DNA from: Metarhizium brunneum
Taxonomy: Eukaryota > Ascomycota > Sordariomycetes > Hypocreales > Clavicipitaceae
NCBI RefSeq assembly: GCF_013426205.1
Contig: NC_089423.1
Coordinates: 2,480,001 to 2,544,000, forward strand
Direction of reading: 5' to 3'
DNA length: 64,000 nucleotides
Made by a program: the position numbers and the translations under genes. Position 1 is the first letter of the stretch; the number at the start of each line of letters is the position of its first letter. The notes under the pieces were generated by a model that was not told where the DNA came from, searched no databases, and saw only the letters and a program-made list of their open reading frames with translations. Shown here piece after piece: positions 1 through 11,973 of this stretch.

Positions 1-18
1 TTATCCCGCGACCTTGAA

Positions 19-1606
19 ATGAAGTTGCCGCCGCTATCATTCCGGAGCTCCCTATCTCCGCGCAACGCCTTGTCCACACGGGCTCCACGGCTGGCAAAGA
101 GCGGCACAATAAACAGCTTGTCGATACGAGCGGCATTTGCAGAAAATCGGCAGATCATCAGGTCCTACAGCGCCGTTGCTTTATCTGCTGCCGACCTGAA
201 GTTTGGTCAGCCCGTCTACGAGACCCATCCTCACATTCTTAAGGCCGGTGAACGTACGCCTATCCTATTTTTCTTTCTATGTGAATGAATATCTGTAGCT
301 GTAGCTGACCGTGATTCCCTTTTCTTGCGAGATAGTTACACCTGGTATTGCAGCCCAAGAATATGCCGACCGAAGGGCAGCGCTTGCCGACTCCATGTCG
401 GAGGGAGGTGTGGCAGTACTTCACGCTGCCTCCCTTCAATACAAATCAGGCGCCGTTTTCCATCCTTACCGGCAGGAGTCGAACTTTCTGTGGCTAACGG
501 GATGGAACGAGGACGACGCCGTTGCCGTCATTGAAAAGACGGGTCCCGGTTGGGGTGAATACAGCTTTCACATGTTTGTCAAGCGTAAAGATCCCAAGGA
601 GGAGCAATGGAACGGCTACCGGAACGGTATCGAAGCTGCGAAAGACGTTTTCAATGCGGACGAAGCCCACTCAATAGATGGTGTAGACAGCCTCTTGCCA
701 GATATACTTCGATCTGCTAAGCTGGTATATGCCGACGTTCAACCCGTGCGGGACACGAGTAAAAATTCGCTATGGCGATTTTTTTCTAGTAAAGACTCGA
801 CGCACCCCGCAAGGACGCCATTATATCCCGTGATGAACAAGCTACGCGTCATCAAGAGCGCAGCCGAAGTAGCCAATATGCGCAAGGCAGGTCAGATCTC
901 TGGGCGAGCAATTACCGAGGCCATGAAACATGGCTGGGCGAAGGAAAAAGATCTCCATGCTTTCCTAGACTACCAGTTCATCGTCAACGGCTGCGACGGC
1001 CCAGCGTATATTCCCGTTATTGCAGGCGGCGAACGCGCCAATTGCATTCACTACACTGTGAATAACAATACATTCAAAGACGGCGAGTTCATACTTGTCG
1101 ATGCCGGTGGTGAGTACGGTACCTACATCACGGATATCTCGCGGACGTGGCCTGTATCAGGAAAATTTAGCGCAGCGCAGCGCGATATTTACGAAGCCGT
1201 CCTCAAGGTCCAGCGCACCAGTGTCTCATTGTGCCGCGAAAGCGCCAGGTTATCGCTCGAGGATATTCACGGCATCACTGCACGCGGTCTCGTCGATCAA
1301 CTCAGGAGCATCGGGTTCAATGTGTCCATGAGCAATATCGACCAACTTTTCCCCCACCACGTCGGCCACTATATCGGTCTCGACGTCCATGACTGCCCTG
1401 GGTACAGCCGGCGAGAGACCCTCAAACGCGGCCACTGTGTCACGATCGAGCCGGGTGTTTATGTGCCGCACGACGAGAGATGGCCAAAACACTTCCATGG
1501 CATGGGAATTCGCATCGAGGATAGTATATGCGTTGACGACGACTCACCATTTATTCTGACGACGGAGGCTGTGAAAGAGGTGGATGATATTGAGGCGCTG
1601 AGATGA
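19..1606 (+). CDS. ICP55: Mitochondrial Xaa-Pro aminopeptidase, Icp55-like (M24B)
   Basis: This is a metallo-aminopeptidase of the M24B family. The mitochondrial member Icp55 trims one residue from imported proteins after presequence removal. The model has two exons (19-253 and 336-1606) with an 82-bp GT-AG intron at 254-335. Splicing restores the family sequence HILKAGE-LTPGI and gives about 501 residues. The first ~50 residues are rich in Arg, Ser and Ala with few acids, as in a mitochondrial targeting sequence. The metal ligands are visible: two Asp in VDAGGEYGTYITDISRTWP, His in HHVGHYIGLDVHD, and Glu in TIEPGVYVP and GIRIEDS. The frame is open up to the window edge, so a start further upstream cannot be excluded. 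The gene converges on the bHLH gene. The family call is firm; Icp55 rather than a cytosolic paralogue rests on the presequence and the N-terminal motif. Confidence 0.9.
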
Positions 1607-2260
1607 CATGTACAAAATAACAAAAATGCATCCTCGCAACGAGTTTGGACGTGTATTACTAGAAGGCCAAAATATGTACGATTTGAGACAAAATTTACCC
1701 CGCACACCAATTTCAGTATTATTACTACGTAGTAGTGTCTTTTGATGTGTTTAATCCGTCACCACGTAATGCCAGGAAGGCATGTAGGGTGGCAATATAG
1801 TTTCGGGTCTCAGCGCCGCCCACTTGACAACCATCACTTTGAGAGTCTTCAACTCGAGCCTGGTCTAGTATATAATTGGTATATTTACGAGTGGTGAAGC
1901 ATGAAGATGTAATTTTGTACAGTCGCTTTCATGGGAGAGTTCTAACCTTCTCCGCGAGACGCCATTAACATATCATTAAGTCCGTTAACCTCATACCGAC
2001 TTTTCTGCCTGTCCAAACAAACAGGCAGAGATTCACGTGGTATTAACAAAAGCCATAAATCAAACGCCTGCATAGCAATGCTTGTCCTGTCTGAAGCCAA
2101 CACAGACAGAAAAAAAGAACCGATGACCCTTCCTTGTTCCGAATCATTTTTGCGTGCCGTGTCCGTGCCAAAATGCTTTGTGATTTCCTTCAAAATTTTA
2201 ACCCCCTTCCCCCCTTATCCTCTCTTTTTATTTGCTGCGGATACTTCCGGTCTAGCAGGT
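1607..2260. other. Convergent intergenic region, no gene
   Basis: This 654-bp stretch lies between the 3' ends of the aminopeptidase (+) and bHLH (-) genes and should hold both 3' UTRs. I see no coding signal. A CACGTG occurs near 2033, but in a 3'-3' region it is unlikely to be a promoter element. Confidence 0.6.
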
Positions 2261-3966
2261 CTAGCAGAAGCCTCTAGGGTCGAATAGGGTCATGCTGTGA
2301 TTGGGCATCATCATATCGGTTTGCCTGCCCGTGCTGTTTAGAAGTGTTTCAAACGCTTGTAGTCTCCGTGCCAACTGCTGGTGCTCTTGCATAATGGTCC
2401 TGTTTCTGGCCTCGAGTTGGTGAATGTATTCGGTTGCCTTGGTTAAGACGGTGCCCTGTATCGAGACACGCGTGGAACGCGCGCTTTGGTTAGCTGCTTG
2501 CTCGAAATTTGGGCGGATCAAGAGTGATCGTCCAGAAGCCCGACAGAGTCAGGAACATTATAAACATCCTAATAATTGTATGGGAAAAAAATAAAATAAA
2601 AAATAAGCTCACCTTGCTAATTTTAGCGGCACTTTGCTGACCACCCGCAGAACCACCCTCTGAGTCTCCGTCACCCCCAGAAGTTTGCAACGCAGGCACG
2701 GCGGCGCGCAACTCGGCGATTTTATCTTTTAGATTTGTTCTGTATTTTCTCTCAACATCATTGTGAGCTATTCGATCTGCAGACCGAGCTTTTGGTGCTC
2801 CTGCCGTGGTTGCTTTCTTTGAGGAGCCAGCTCTGCTTGTCGTTGGCCGCTTCGTAGTCGGCTTTTTCGACTCTGTCTCGTCCAGCATCTCTCCTGTTTT
2901 CGCTCTGCTGGTGTCTTTTGATGTGCTTTGACTCTCCGTGGGCTTTCCCAGCGGGCTGAGGGGTCGGGTTATGAATTCCTGTGGTGGCCTACATCCCATG
3001 CCGGCACCAAATCCTACTCCGAACCCATTTGGTGGGATGAGGGCTCCAGGAATTCTACCAGAGTTTAATGCTTCCTCCAGAAAGCGTCGCTGTTCATCAA
3101 TATCAGGCTCCGCATCTTGCGGGCCAGTCCGTCGCATTTGCTTGGACACATCTTTGAATGTTGACTCAAGCCGTGATCCCGGCTGAAATTTATCCGTCCC
3201 CTGCGCGCTGTTGAAAAGCGCTGCGTTGTTGTCGAGGGGTTGTTGTGATGTTGATGTGTTCTCTAGCTGTGTCATCTTCTCCCCTGGCTTGGCTGTGGCT
3301 TCGAACATTTCCTCGTCGTCGGAGAGAACCTGCTCAAAGGCGCTATCATCGAAAAAGTCTTCTTCTCGAAATGGCGCAGTCGAGGCAGAGTACAGTCCGC
3401 TGCCAAGGCCAGGTATCGAGTCGGATGCCATACCGGGTCTGGTTACCGTCGTTTAGTCTTTGCCCGCAGCACGTCTCGTCTTGCAAAAAGACTCTTCTTG
3501 ATTGAGCTTACCTGTTTTGACTGAGTAAATCGGGTCGTCTGGAATAATCAATTTCAAAGCTGCCCATCTTGTCCAGGTCGTCGTCAAATGATATCCAGTA
3601 ATCTATGGAATCTAAAGCGGGGGTATCGGATTCGACCTTCATCCTCTTCTTGTCGTGAAAGTCCCGGCCTTGAAGAAGTGCGTCGGACTGGGGGCTCGTC
3701 ATTGTGTTCTTCCCCGTCTGGTAGGGTGACCCGTGGGGCGGTTGTGTAAAAGACAGGTCGGCAAATGCAGCAATTGCCGGGTCGAACGATGGTATCGACA
3801 CATCAGGAGGAGCGGATGTGAAGTCAAATGTACCCATCCCGGCAGAGGCGGCCGACGTTCCCCAGCTTGATGTATCTTGTGCAGGCTGGGAGGTTTGTCG
3901 CGAAGACGAGAGGTCTTGTTCCATGCTGCTTACCGATTGCTCTCTAATGACATTGTCGTGCATCAT
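2261..3966 (-). CDS. SREBP-type bHLH transcription factor without membrane anchor
   Basis: This is a basic helix-loop-helix regulator of about 491 residues in three exons (3966-3512, 3438-2613, 2455-2261), with introns of 73 and 157 bp. The phases match at both junctions. The basic region and helix 1, near residues 375-402, read AHNDVERKYRTNLKDKIAEL. The Tyr in RKYRT is the hallmark of the SREBP branch; other bHLH proteins have Arg there. The loop is enlarged by a Gly/Ser-rich insert of about 20 residues, and the second intron lies at the start of helix 2 (KISK joined to GTVLTKATEYIHQLE). A short leucine-zipper-like tail follows (LEARNRTIMQEHQQLARRL). No hydrophobic segment follows, so this is not a membrane-bound Sre1/SrbA precursor. 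It resembles soluble relatives such as SrbB or Hms1/Cph2; which one is inference. The N-terminal half is acidic and Ser/Pro-rich, probably an activation region. Confidence 0.85.
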
Positions 3967-4602
3967 TATGGTGAGGCGCGATATCGTAATGGGATGATGT
4001 ATGAAGCCTTTACGGGAGAAGGCGGGTTGCGAAAAGTGATGCTATGTCAAATTGGCGGTCCTGTTGATTGCGATGGTTTGTCGGGTATGGTATGGTTGTT
4101 GCGCTTCATGAGAGACCAAAACTGAATTACCAGACACGTCGAAGCTGTCGTCTGAAGAAACGTGCGCCCGGGCCAACAAGCTCTTACGGTAGGCTCGACC
4201 GGAGGGAAGGAACCGGTCTCGTGGCGTTGATAATAAACAGCTTGGCTTGGCTCAATATATTGTCTTAACCCACCGACTTACATACAAGCTTGGGTCAAGC
4301 TCCCCTCGGGAGTCGATCCCTCTGTTTAAATCAGAGCTGGAGCGGGCTCGGCAGTCAAAAGGCAGGCCGATTCAAATTCCTAGCGTTGGTTTTTCGAGAA
4401 TTTTCGACACCCAGGGGAACAACGCATGCATGACTGTTGGCCGCAGCAGGGTCAGATGGTCAGATGGCATCGAAGAGAAGTCGGGCTGTCCTCACAGTTC
4501 AGTTGCTCAGGCAAAAGACGGAGCAGAGTTCGCCAAGTGCAGCCACAGCCGGCCAAGTCCGCGGCCAATGAATGGATCCGGTCTGCGCCTATCGAGTAAT
4601 AC

Positions 4603-4630
4603 CGAGTTGGCGAGTTGGCGAGTTGGCGAG
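4603..4630. repeat. 8-bp tandem repeat (CGAGTTGG)x3.5
   Basis: Three and a half perfect copies of CGAGTTGG in intergenic DNA. Confidence 0.9.
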
Positions 4631-5328
4631 TCTGGTGTCTGCCAGAAATGAGGATTGACGATGGCAACGGGTTCCCGCTGACGCATTCAGAAACAAGATG
4701 CATTGATTAGCCGGTGCAAAGCTAAACGAGAGGCTCCGCACCAGACATCAACACGCATCTGAACAAGACCGCGTTCATATGCGCAGCACTGTCTGGACAG
4801 GTTTCCTCGCCCGGGCACAAATTTCCGGGCAACGCTGCTTGGTGGTCGGCGACTCCCGGCTTGGGCTTCCCAGTCGACACAGTACCTGCAGGCACATGGG
4901 CTGCTTTTCATGGCATTTTCCTCTTCCGCTCGCTGCTCTCCGAGGCCCAAATGGCGTGACATGAGGTTGCTCCACGATTCATAGTTGCCGCACACCCAAC
5001 GCAAGAGCCACAAGATTGAATCCAGCCCATGCATTTAAGTGGGAGATCGTATGATTAGGCAAGCCGCTGCATCAATTCGCCGCCAGGGTGGGGCCTTGTG
5101 CTCCGTACCACTGGAAGACGTCTAATGTCTGGCACATTCTGGTGTGTCTACGGCGTAGTAGTTACTAGTACGTATTTTGTCCCGCCCCTTTGACTGATTG
5201 GCCCTGCGCTTCAATGTTCCATCCACGGCCCTTTGCGACACCAGTTGACCTCTCCCAACCGTGGTTGATGTTTGCTCCGAGGTTTCATCTACGGCGCATT
5301 CAGCCTTGTCCAGAAGCTTCAGCCGGCA

Positions 5329-5371
5329 GGTCCAGAAGGTCCAGAAGGTCCAGAAGGCCCAGAAGGCCCAG
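5329..5371. repeat. 9-bp tandem repeat GGYCCAGAA x ~4.8
   Basis: Three copies of GGTCCAGAA are followed by nearly two of GGCCCAGAA. It lies in intergenic DNA; a 9-bp unit keeps frame, but no supported gene covers it. Confidence 0.9.
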
Positions 5372-5916
5372 TTGTCCGCGAGTTCTCTCGCCCATCCATC
5401 TATTAACAGGCCATCTTTGCTTGTAACCTGGGGTCTAGGGGACCTGTCACATCCCCAAGAAGTACATACGCATGTACTCCCGACGTGCGTCCTTCCCGTT
5501 GCAGCGTAGTTGCATCATGGTATTTCGTCCTGTACATACATACGTTGTACACCATGATGCTGGCGGTCTGTGCGAGAACTCATCCCGCAAACTCCATCGC
5601 CGGCACCTGAACCGCGCGTGTGGAAAGACCCAATGTGCGGGTTCCGGGCCGTGGGATATCACATTACCTTTCTCCCCGCGCTTGCTCGAGCGGGCCTTCA
5701 AGAACAACTCCATGTTTCGAACAAACCGGGAGGGGCTCGCCACCCAAGATCATCTTGATCTTACGGATTTGCCATCGGGGATAATGAATGAGCAGGTATC
5801 GAATAATACTAATCCTCTAAGAGTATGTGTTATAGCCAGGGCCGCTTATCTGAAGGATAGTAACATCGACGAGCATGCGGCAAGTCTGCACCCTTCTAAC
5901 CTTCTGGGTGTCACAT

Positions 5917-5928
5917 CCCCCCCCCCCC
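5917..5928. repeat. Homopolymer run of 12 C
   Basis: Uninterrupted C run in intergenic DNA; its length may be unreliable in sequencing. Confidence 0.9.
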
Positions 5929-7641
5929 AAAAGTACCACAAGCTATTGGTATTCATTCCATGTGCTGCGTTTTTGAATCTTTTAAGTACGTATTTAGCAA
6001 ATCGACGGGCGAGCTACACCCCATACCCCATCCGCGATGCCACCAAAACATGGCTTTCCATATTCATTAAATTCTGACTCCCGCTTTCAAAGTGATCCAG
6101 GAGCATCGTAAATGAGAAGGAAAAACAAAAAGATATACCAATCTCTGACTTGCCGAGGACGCTGCATAATGAACGGGGAAGGATATCGTGTAATCCCATT
6201 TCTTCTATGCCCATGAACACCTTATTTGGCTGTATGGGGCTTCGGAAGTGTTTGGCGACGCTGGCAGTCACTACACACTTCGGGCTCATCGATGATATCA
6301 TGCTTTTCAGTGGTTCCCTTGCAACCGTTGAACAGTCGCTCACACCGTTTGATTTGATAGTATCCGACGTGTCCGCATGCCCATCTTTTGTCCACCTGCG
6401 TGCACATTTCCCCTTTATGTGAGAACCCTGCTTGCAACACAAATTGCCAATGCTGGCGACGGTTTGGACGGTGTGTATTAGCGTCGTCGGATCATCCAGG
6501 CAGTGTCTGTCGCTTGTCCACCTCCACCGATTAATCCACGTTGACCCAATCGTCGGTATATTTTAACGGTGATTTTTGTGCCAATGAAAACGTGTCATCA
6601 TGAGAAACTGTGACTCCAAACAACGTCCATGCATTTCTAGAGCCCTTAAGAAGTACCGAGGTTTCAACCATGCCTCAATGACCGCTGTCTAATAACAGAC
6701 GGTATCATGAGTTCGGATATTAAATGATGTATCGATGTTAATATCGTGAAAACGGCTGAGCATATGAGCGTGCAGAGTTGGTCGATGCTGCGCTGCAAAA
6801 CTCGACTTTGACGGCAGCCGTGGGACAGACAGCGCAGCAGCGAGCAAGGCCGTGAAGATGGTCCTCGGGAGTTGTAAATTTTCTGTTGCCGGACTTGAAT
6901 TTTTCCACTGCCAGTCTTGGGTACGCTTCCGTGCTTCCGCGTTCCCACCCTCACTCAAGGTCGTGCGGGTCCTCGAGATCTGTCATATCGGCAGACTTAG
7001 GTTAGTAAGCTAAACCGAAGCAGGACGCAGCAGAAATATGAGGAATCAAAAATCGCTTCACCAGCGGCACTCCGTATGTTGAAGGGCTGTTTGGCTTTGT
7101 TGCGTGCATTGTGCATGTACAGTGTCACCCTTCCATTGAAATATAGTCACCGGAAGCTGGAGGCGCATATCCGAACAAAATGGCCGCAGACGCATGCCCT
7201 ATCAACAACTGGCAAACACCGCAGTCATTTGAGCTGTACCATATGTAGTTGTAGTGGAGCTATGGCGATCTCCTGGTCCACCGGGCGTCAAGCAGCTTGT
7301 TGTACTATGTTCTCGGTCTGTCAACACCAACAAGCCTGTACATTCCCCGTTGCTTGTGTCAATGGAATCAAGGGACCAGTGCCGGATCAGTCGAACAGAA
7401 AAACAAAGACCATACCGACTAGGAGAGCATCAGACCTCGAATCTCGATTTCGCAATCAGGCCGATTTAGCCTGGGTGCGACGCCGACGACCCCTCTTCGC
7501 AATGCTTGACCGCAGCGTGTGGCTTTAACAGCTTTGCAAGTAGTCGCATCCTATTAAGTGCATTGACGCATAGATGGCCCGCTGGCGGGAGCTGCATTCA
7601 ACCCGCATCCTGCCGTGTGAGCCAAACTGGGCGATTGTGCA

Positions 7642-9287
7642 ATGGCTTTTATGGACATCAATATCTTACCCGCAGGTGCGGCGAGCTTGATCGTGGGACT
7701 GCTCACAACAGTGGTGGCTCTTCGTCTTGCTGCCGGAAGAAAGGTGCATCCCAATGAGCCGACTGTATTACCTTCATGGATTCCATTCATCGGCCATCTA
7801 GTTGGCATGGCTATATATGGCGGTCGGTATATAAAAAAATTGGGGTACCTTGCTCATGTCTCGTGTTGTGCTCTCTGGAGATCGACCCTGCTAACGCAGC
7901 TCAGCCTGTCGCATCCAAATGAGCCAATCTTTACTCTCCCGGTACCTGGCTCTCGTATCTATGTGGTTACAGACCCGTCCTTGGCTGCGTCTATTCAGCG
8001 AAATGTAAAGACTCTGTCTTTTACCCCACTTGTCCCAGATATTACCATGGTTAACGAGTGCTCGGTTTGGACGATGAGACGGTGGCAAGAATCAGAAAGA
8101 ACCTCGATCCGGAGCCAGGGAACCCTCGTGGATTTTTGGCCGATGTCCACAATGTCGTTTACAGCGCCTTGGGTCCTGGATGGCATCTGAATTCTCTGAG
8201 CTGCGAAGCAGGCCAGGAATTGTGTTTCCAGCTTACTGAGTTTGCCGCATCTTTCGACAAGTTAGGCCAGACAGAACGAGAGTTGGATCTCTTGCAATGG
8301 GCCCGCCATTTAGTGACCGTGGGATCGGCGAGATATCTTTATGGCCCGCGAAACCCCATAGCTGAAGATCCGGGGCTGGAAGCCGCCTTTTGGGCTTTTG
8401 ATCAAGGCCTCGGCGGTCTATTGATGGGTTTCCTCCCTTCCCTGACGGCTTCGGAAGCCTATCAGGGTAGGGAACGGATGGTTACCGCCTTCATGAAATA
8501 TTTTGAAGCTGGTCATATAAAGGACGGGGCTCAGATCTCAAGGGACCGCGTGCGGCTCGAAGAAGAATATGGCATGAACAAGCAAATGATTGCACGTTCT
8601 GCGCTGTCATTTATCTTCGCTAGCATTGTTAACACCACAACCACGACTTTCTGGGTGGTTCTTCGCCTTTTTGCGAACAAAAAGTTGCTCAGCATTGCTC
8701 GACGGGAAGTGGCAGAAGCGCTGAACGCAAGCACAGAACGAGAGGGCTCCAAGAGATTGAGTATCGGGATATTGAAAAATAGGTGCCCAACTTTGGTTGC
8801 TGTGTTTCGAGAGAGCTTGCGCATTGGATCTGAAAACTTTTCTGTTCGACTTATCAAGGAAGATATTTTCCTTACCGTCCGATACTTTCTAAAAAAAGAT
8901 GCTGTGGTCCAAATTGCTGGGGGAATCATCCATGCCGCCAAGTCTATCTGGGGAGATGATGCGGATGAATTCAATCCGCAGCGTTTCCTCGCCCCCAAGG
9001 CCCAGTCTGGTGGTATTCACCCAGCAGCCTTTCGAGGATTTGGTGGCGGCAAGACCCTTTGCCCTGGGAGGCATTTTGCTACAAACGAGATCCTATTGTT
9101 TGCTGCGCTTATTGTCCATGGGTTAGACATGTCCTCGCCTGATGGTGGTGATATTCGGGTCCCACGAAAAGACGATCGAGTAATGCCTGTTCATATTCTG
9201 GAACCTTATCCCAGGGACCGCCCGAAAGTATTGTTCCGATTAAGAGATGAAATGAAATCTCTGCGAGACTTGACCATAGTCATCTGA
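7642..9287 (+). CDS. Cytochrome P450 (CYP7/CYP8-like), reading frame disrupted
   Basis: This is a heme-thiolate monooxygenase with an N-terminal membrane anchor (residues ~8-28) and a proline-rich hinge (PTVLPSWIPFIGH). An intron at 7845-7904 (60 bp, branch CTAAC) joins KKLG to LSHPNEPIFTLP. Core motifs are intact: helix I with FASIVNTTTTTFW, which has Asn before Thr as in the CYP7/8-like group; ExxR as FRESLR; and heme loop FGGGKTLCPGRHFA with the Cys ligand. The frame breaks at about 8055-8058. Upstream sequence ends DITMVNE, and the conserved continuation VLGLDDETVARIRKNLDP lies in another frame. One missing G (GAG-GTG) would repair it, and no GT-AG pair of suitable length does. This is either a recent pseudogene or a sequencing error. 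The substrate cannot be predicted. Confidence 0.75.
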
Positions 9288-9641
9288 AACGGGCGCGTAG
9301 AAAAGCGTAGGGTTGGGGCGATTAAGGCCATCCGCCTTTTGAGCCTAACAATAATACATATCCTGGCATTCAACGCTCAGTTTTATGTGACCTCATGCGA
9401 AAAATAGGAAGTTGCGCCCACAGAATTCTATGCCAACTGGCAACTGCTCATCCTTGCACCTTCCCTCCCCAGTGTCTGCACCTCTGGCACTTTTCAAAGT
9501 TCGCACATTGCGTCTATTTGTTCGCATAAATATTTTCTCTGATTACTTCTGAAGTTCCTGGGTAGCCCCATCTCGGACGATTGACAGAGCAGATGATTAG
9601 CCATATCACGATCACTTATTGACATCGATGAGCTGTTCAAG
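9288..9641. other. Intergenic, promoter region of KAR5-like gene
   Basis: This 354-bp stretch lies between the P450 stop and the next ATG. Nothing specific is seen. Confidence 0.5.
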
Positions 9642-11472
9642 ATGCCGAAGCCAAGAGGTTTCATTATGCGCTATGGCGCAATTCTAGGAATTGTCGTGCT
9701 TTCGCTTAGTGGCATGACATCGGCCATGGGATGGCGCAGCCCGGAACAGAAATATGGTAAGCAAGAAGTGCATATGTTGTCAAACATAAATGATCGGTAC
9801 TAATGCTAGCCACAAGTTGACAAGCCTCTTGAAGAAGCGCTCCGGTCTCCTCCTCCCTCACCTTATGCAAGCGGTGCAAACCCTAGTATTTTTGCAGCGG
9901 CACTGAGTGAGTTGCAAGAATTGGAGTCGGAGCCCTTCTGTCACAGAATTGCAGCTCGACTGTTGGTAAATAATTGCCAACTATTGGATGGCCGGAATGA
10001 TGCAACGGTGATGACCAACACCGGCAGAGCGGCAAGAGACTTTGTAGATTTCTTTGCTGCCAGTCTAGCAATTTGCGACTTGGAGAGAGCCAATTTTGCG
10101 ATACCGTCAACGTGCCATAAATTTCGGGAGCCTGTGTTGGCAAATCTCCCGGCACCTTCCAAACCAGAGCTTCATGTAATAACTCGCGAGATCGATGACT
10201 GTCTCGAAGGCTTGGCGCGATCCGACTCGGCTTGGAGCACATGGGTGGCCTATCGCCACAAAGCACTCGGATTTTGTGAAGCCGCTCGAGCAGACGGCGA
10301 GAAAGGTATTTGCGCCAGTTTTCTACCAAAGTGAAACCCGGCTAACTGCCCAGATCATCATATTTTTCTTCATCGAAAACTTGCAAATATTCTCGAGAGA
10401 CTTACAACTGATGCCGAGGTCCAAGTACAGAATCGACTAAACGAACTCGATCGAATGTTCCGAGAGTCCAGCGACAACGCGAAGACTTTGACAGCCCACG
10501 TGGCGGGACTTAACGCGAGCTTGCTGTATTTTGAACAAGTCATTACCCATTCTATTTTATCCAAATCCAAAGTATCTAAAAGCAAAGCCTCTATTCATAG
10601 TCAAGAAGCTAACATATGTCCAGGAAACTGAAATGGTGGTCCAGAAAGGCTTGAATGAGGCCAGGTCTCTTCAGCAATTGATGGAAGAAGTACTCGGCAT
10701 GATGAGCTTGAGAGAAGAGAAGCATGCCCGCACACTTGAGACTGCTCTGGAAGTAGCTGTAACGCAGATTAACCGAGATGCTCATGAGGTCATGAAGATG
10801 TTGACGGCCGTCGCAATGTCATCACTCAGCTTGCAAGAACAACTGGTGAGTGCGACTATTCTAGCTGAGAGAACATTCTAATTTGTTATAGAAAAAATCT
10901 GAAAGCCAGCTATCTGTTGTAATGCGTAAACAGGAGCGGGTTCAAGAGGTATGGACCACATATTTGTTCGTGTTGCGCTTGTCTAACTCCAGCAGGGGAT
11001 GGAGGAATTGAGTCTTCTTGCAGATCTGGTGGCCGATAAACATCACTCTCACCAAGAAATGCTTCAGTCGGCACAGAATGAAACCGCTTACCTACTGGCA
11101 TCACTTGAGGCAGCTTCATTTTCCATGGGTAATCTGAGGGCGTCATTCTCTGACCTTGGCTCGGTTGGCTGGTGGCCGTACATAATTTGCCCAGCTGTAT
11201 CGCTAGTCCTCGGATCTTACAGGCTTCAACCGTCGGCCACACGAAACATATTACTATTAGGCGTTGGTGAGTACTCCGTAGCAAATACCGGACTGCTCAC
11301 CCGCACAGCCCCAACTTACAACCCAGCAGGCGAAATTGCCGGATTCTTGATGACATTTGCAAACATGCATGGGGGCGAGTTTTCGGAATACTTGTTTTCC
11401 TCTGGACTTTTTATATCAAGAAATGACCATATTAACGAAACTATAAACGGAGATGGTTCATCACATTTTTGA
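9642..11472 (+). CDS. KAR5: Karyogamy / nuclear fusion protein, Kar5 (Tht1) family
   Basis: Kar5/Tht1 proteins sit in the nuclear envelope and ER membrane and promote nuclear fusion after mating. I assemble seven exons: 9642-9756, 9817-10305, 10354-10538, 10624-10845, 10892-10948, 10996-11266 and 11330-11472. They give 493 residues with every phase matching. The N-terminus has a signal peptide ([19 protein letters not shown]). The Cys-rich luminal domain has the family pattern of paired Cys: [43 protein letters not shown] and [13 protein letters not shown] coiled-coil region follows, then hydrophobic C-terminal segments ([18 protein letters not shown] and [18 protein letters not shown]). Removing the last intron (63 bp, in frame if retained) makes the second segment continuous, which supports it. 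Two introns are only 47-48 bp. The donor after FEQ (GTCATT) is weak, so that junction is the least certain. Confidence 0.85.
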
Positions 11473-11973
11473 TAAATGCTATGGGCGCAATGACATTGGG
11501 ATTTGAGCAGGGGTTATCAGCAAATGGGTCCGATACTCTACACAATCATCTACCTGGGCAGGTCGTTGCCGGATTCTTACGATAAATGGGACTGGGTTGG
11601 GTTTGATGTTTTATTTTAGGCGTACCTTGGTAGGGTTGATGTGACCCTAGTTTTGGGTGGATGGAGGCATAGACGAAGCGAAAGGACATTGCTCATGGGA
11701 TCGCATTCGAGGTGGTATTACGCATACGGACTTGACACTTAAATTTTACAATGGAATAGATATCCCGGGATCTTTTGTTTTTTTAATTATCTCACCAGTG
11801 GAGAAAGCCACTAAGCTCGTTCGTGTGGCCGGCGCCCGAGGAACCCAGCCGACAAACCAAAGCGGATATGACAACACGAGAGCTGCGGTGCGGCCAACGT
11901 CGGACAAGCTCTGGTCCCTTCATCAAAATAGGACCAACATCTACGAGAGAACACAGTACACAGGTAAATTACG
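11473..11973. other. Intergenic, no gene seen
   Basis: This 501-bp stretch lies between the KAR5-like stop and the amidohydrolase ATG. No coding or repeat signal was recognised. Confidence 0.5.

Larger units (their letters stand above)
3967..7641. other. Intergenic region of about 3.7 kb, no gene recognised
   Basis: It lies between the 5' ends of the bHLH gene (-) and the P450 gene (+), so it should contain both promoters. Open frames here are short, overlap on both strands and show no family resemblance. It holds an 8-bp tandem repeat at 4603, a 9-bp tandem repeat at 5329, a run of 12 C at 5917 and CTCCGTA motifs near 5101 and 7070. Confidence 0.55.

Noticed and set aside
4300..4420. Possible tRNA or 5S-like sequence around a TTCAAATTCC word
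   Set aside because: No cloverleaf arms or acceptor stem could be drawn; the word alone is not a B box.
5190..5509. Frames through the 9-bp GGYCCAGAA repeat encoding repeated QKV or RSR units
   Set aside because: A 9-bp repeat is open by construction, and there are no flanking exons or motifs.
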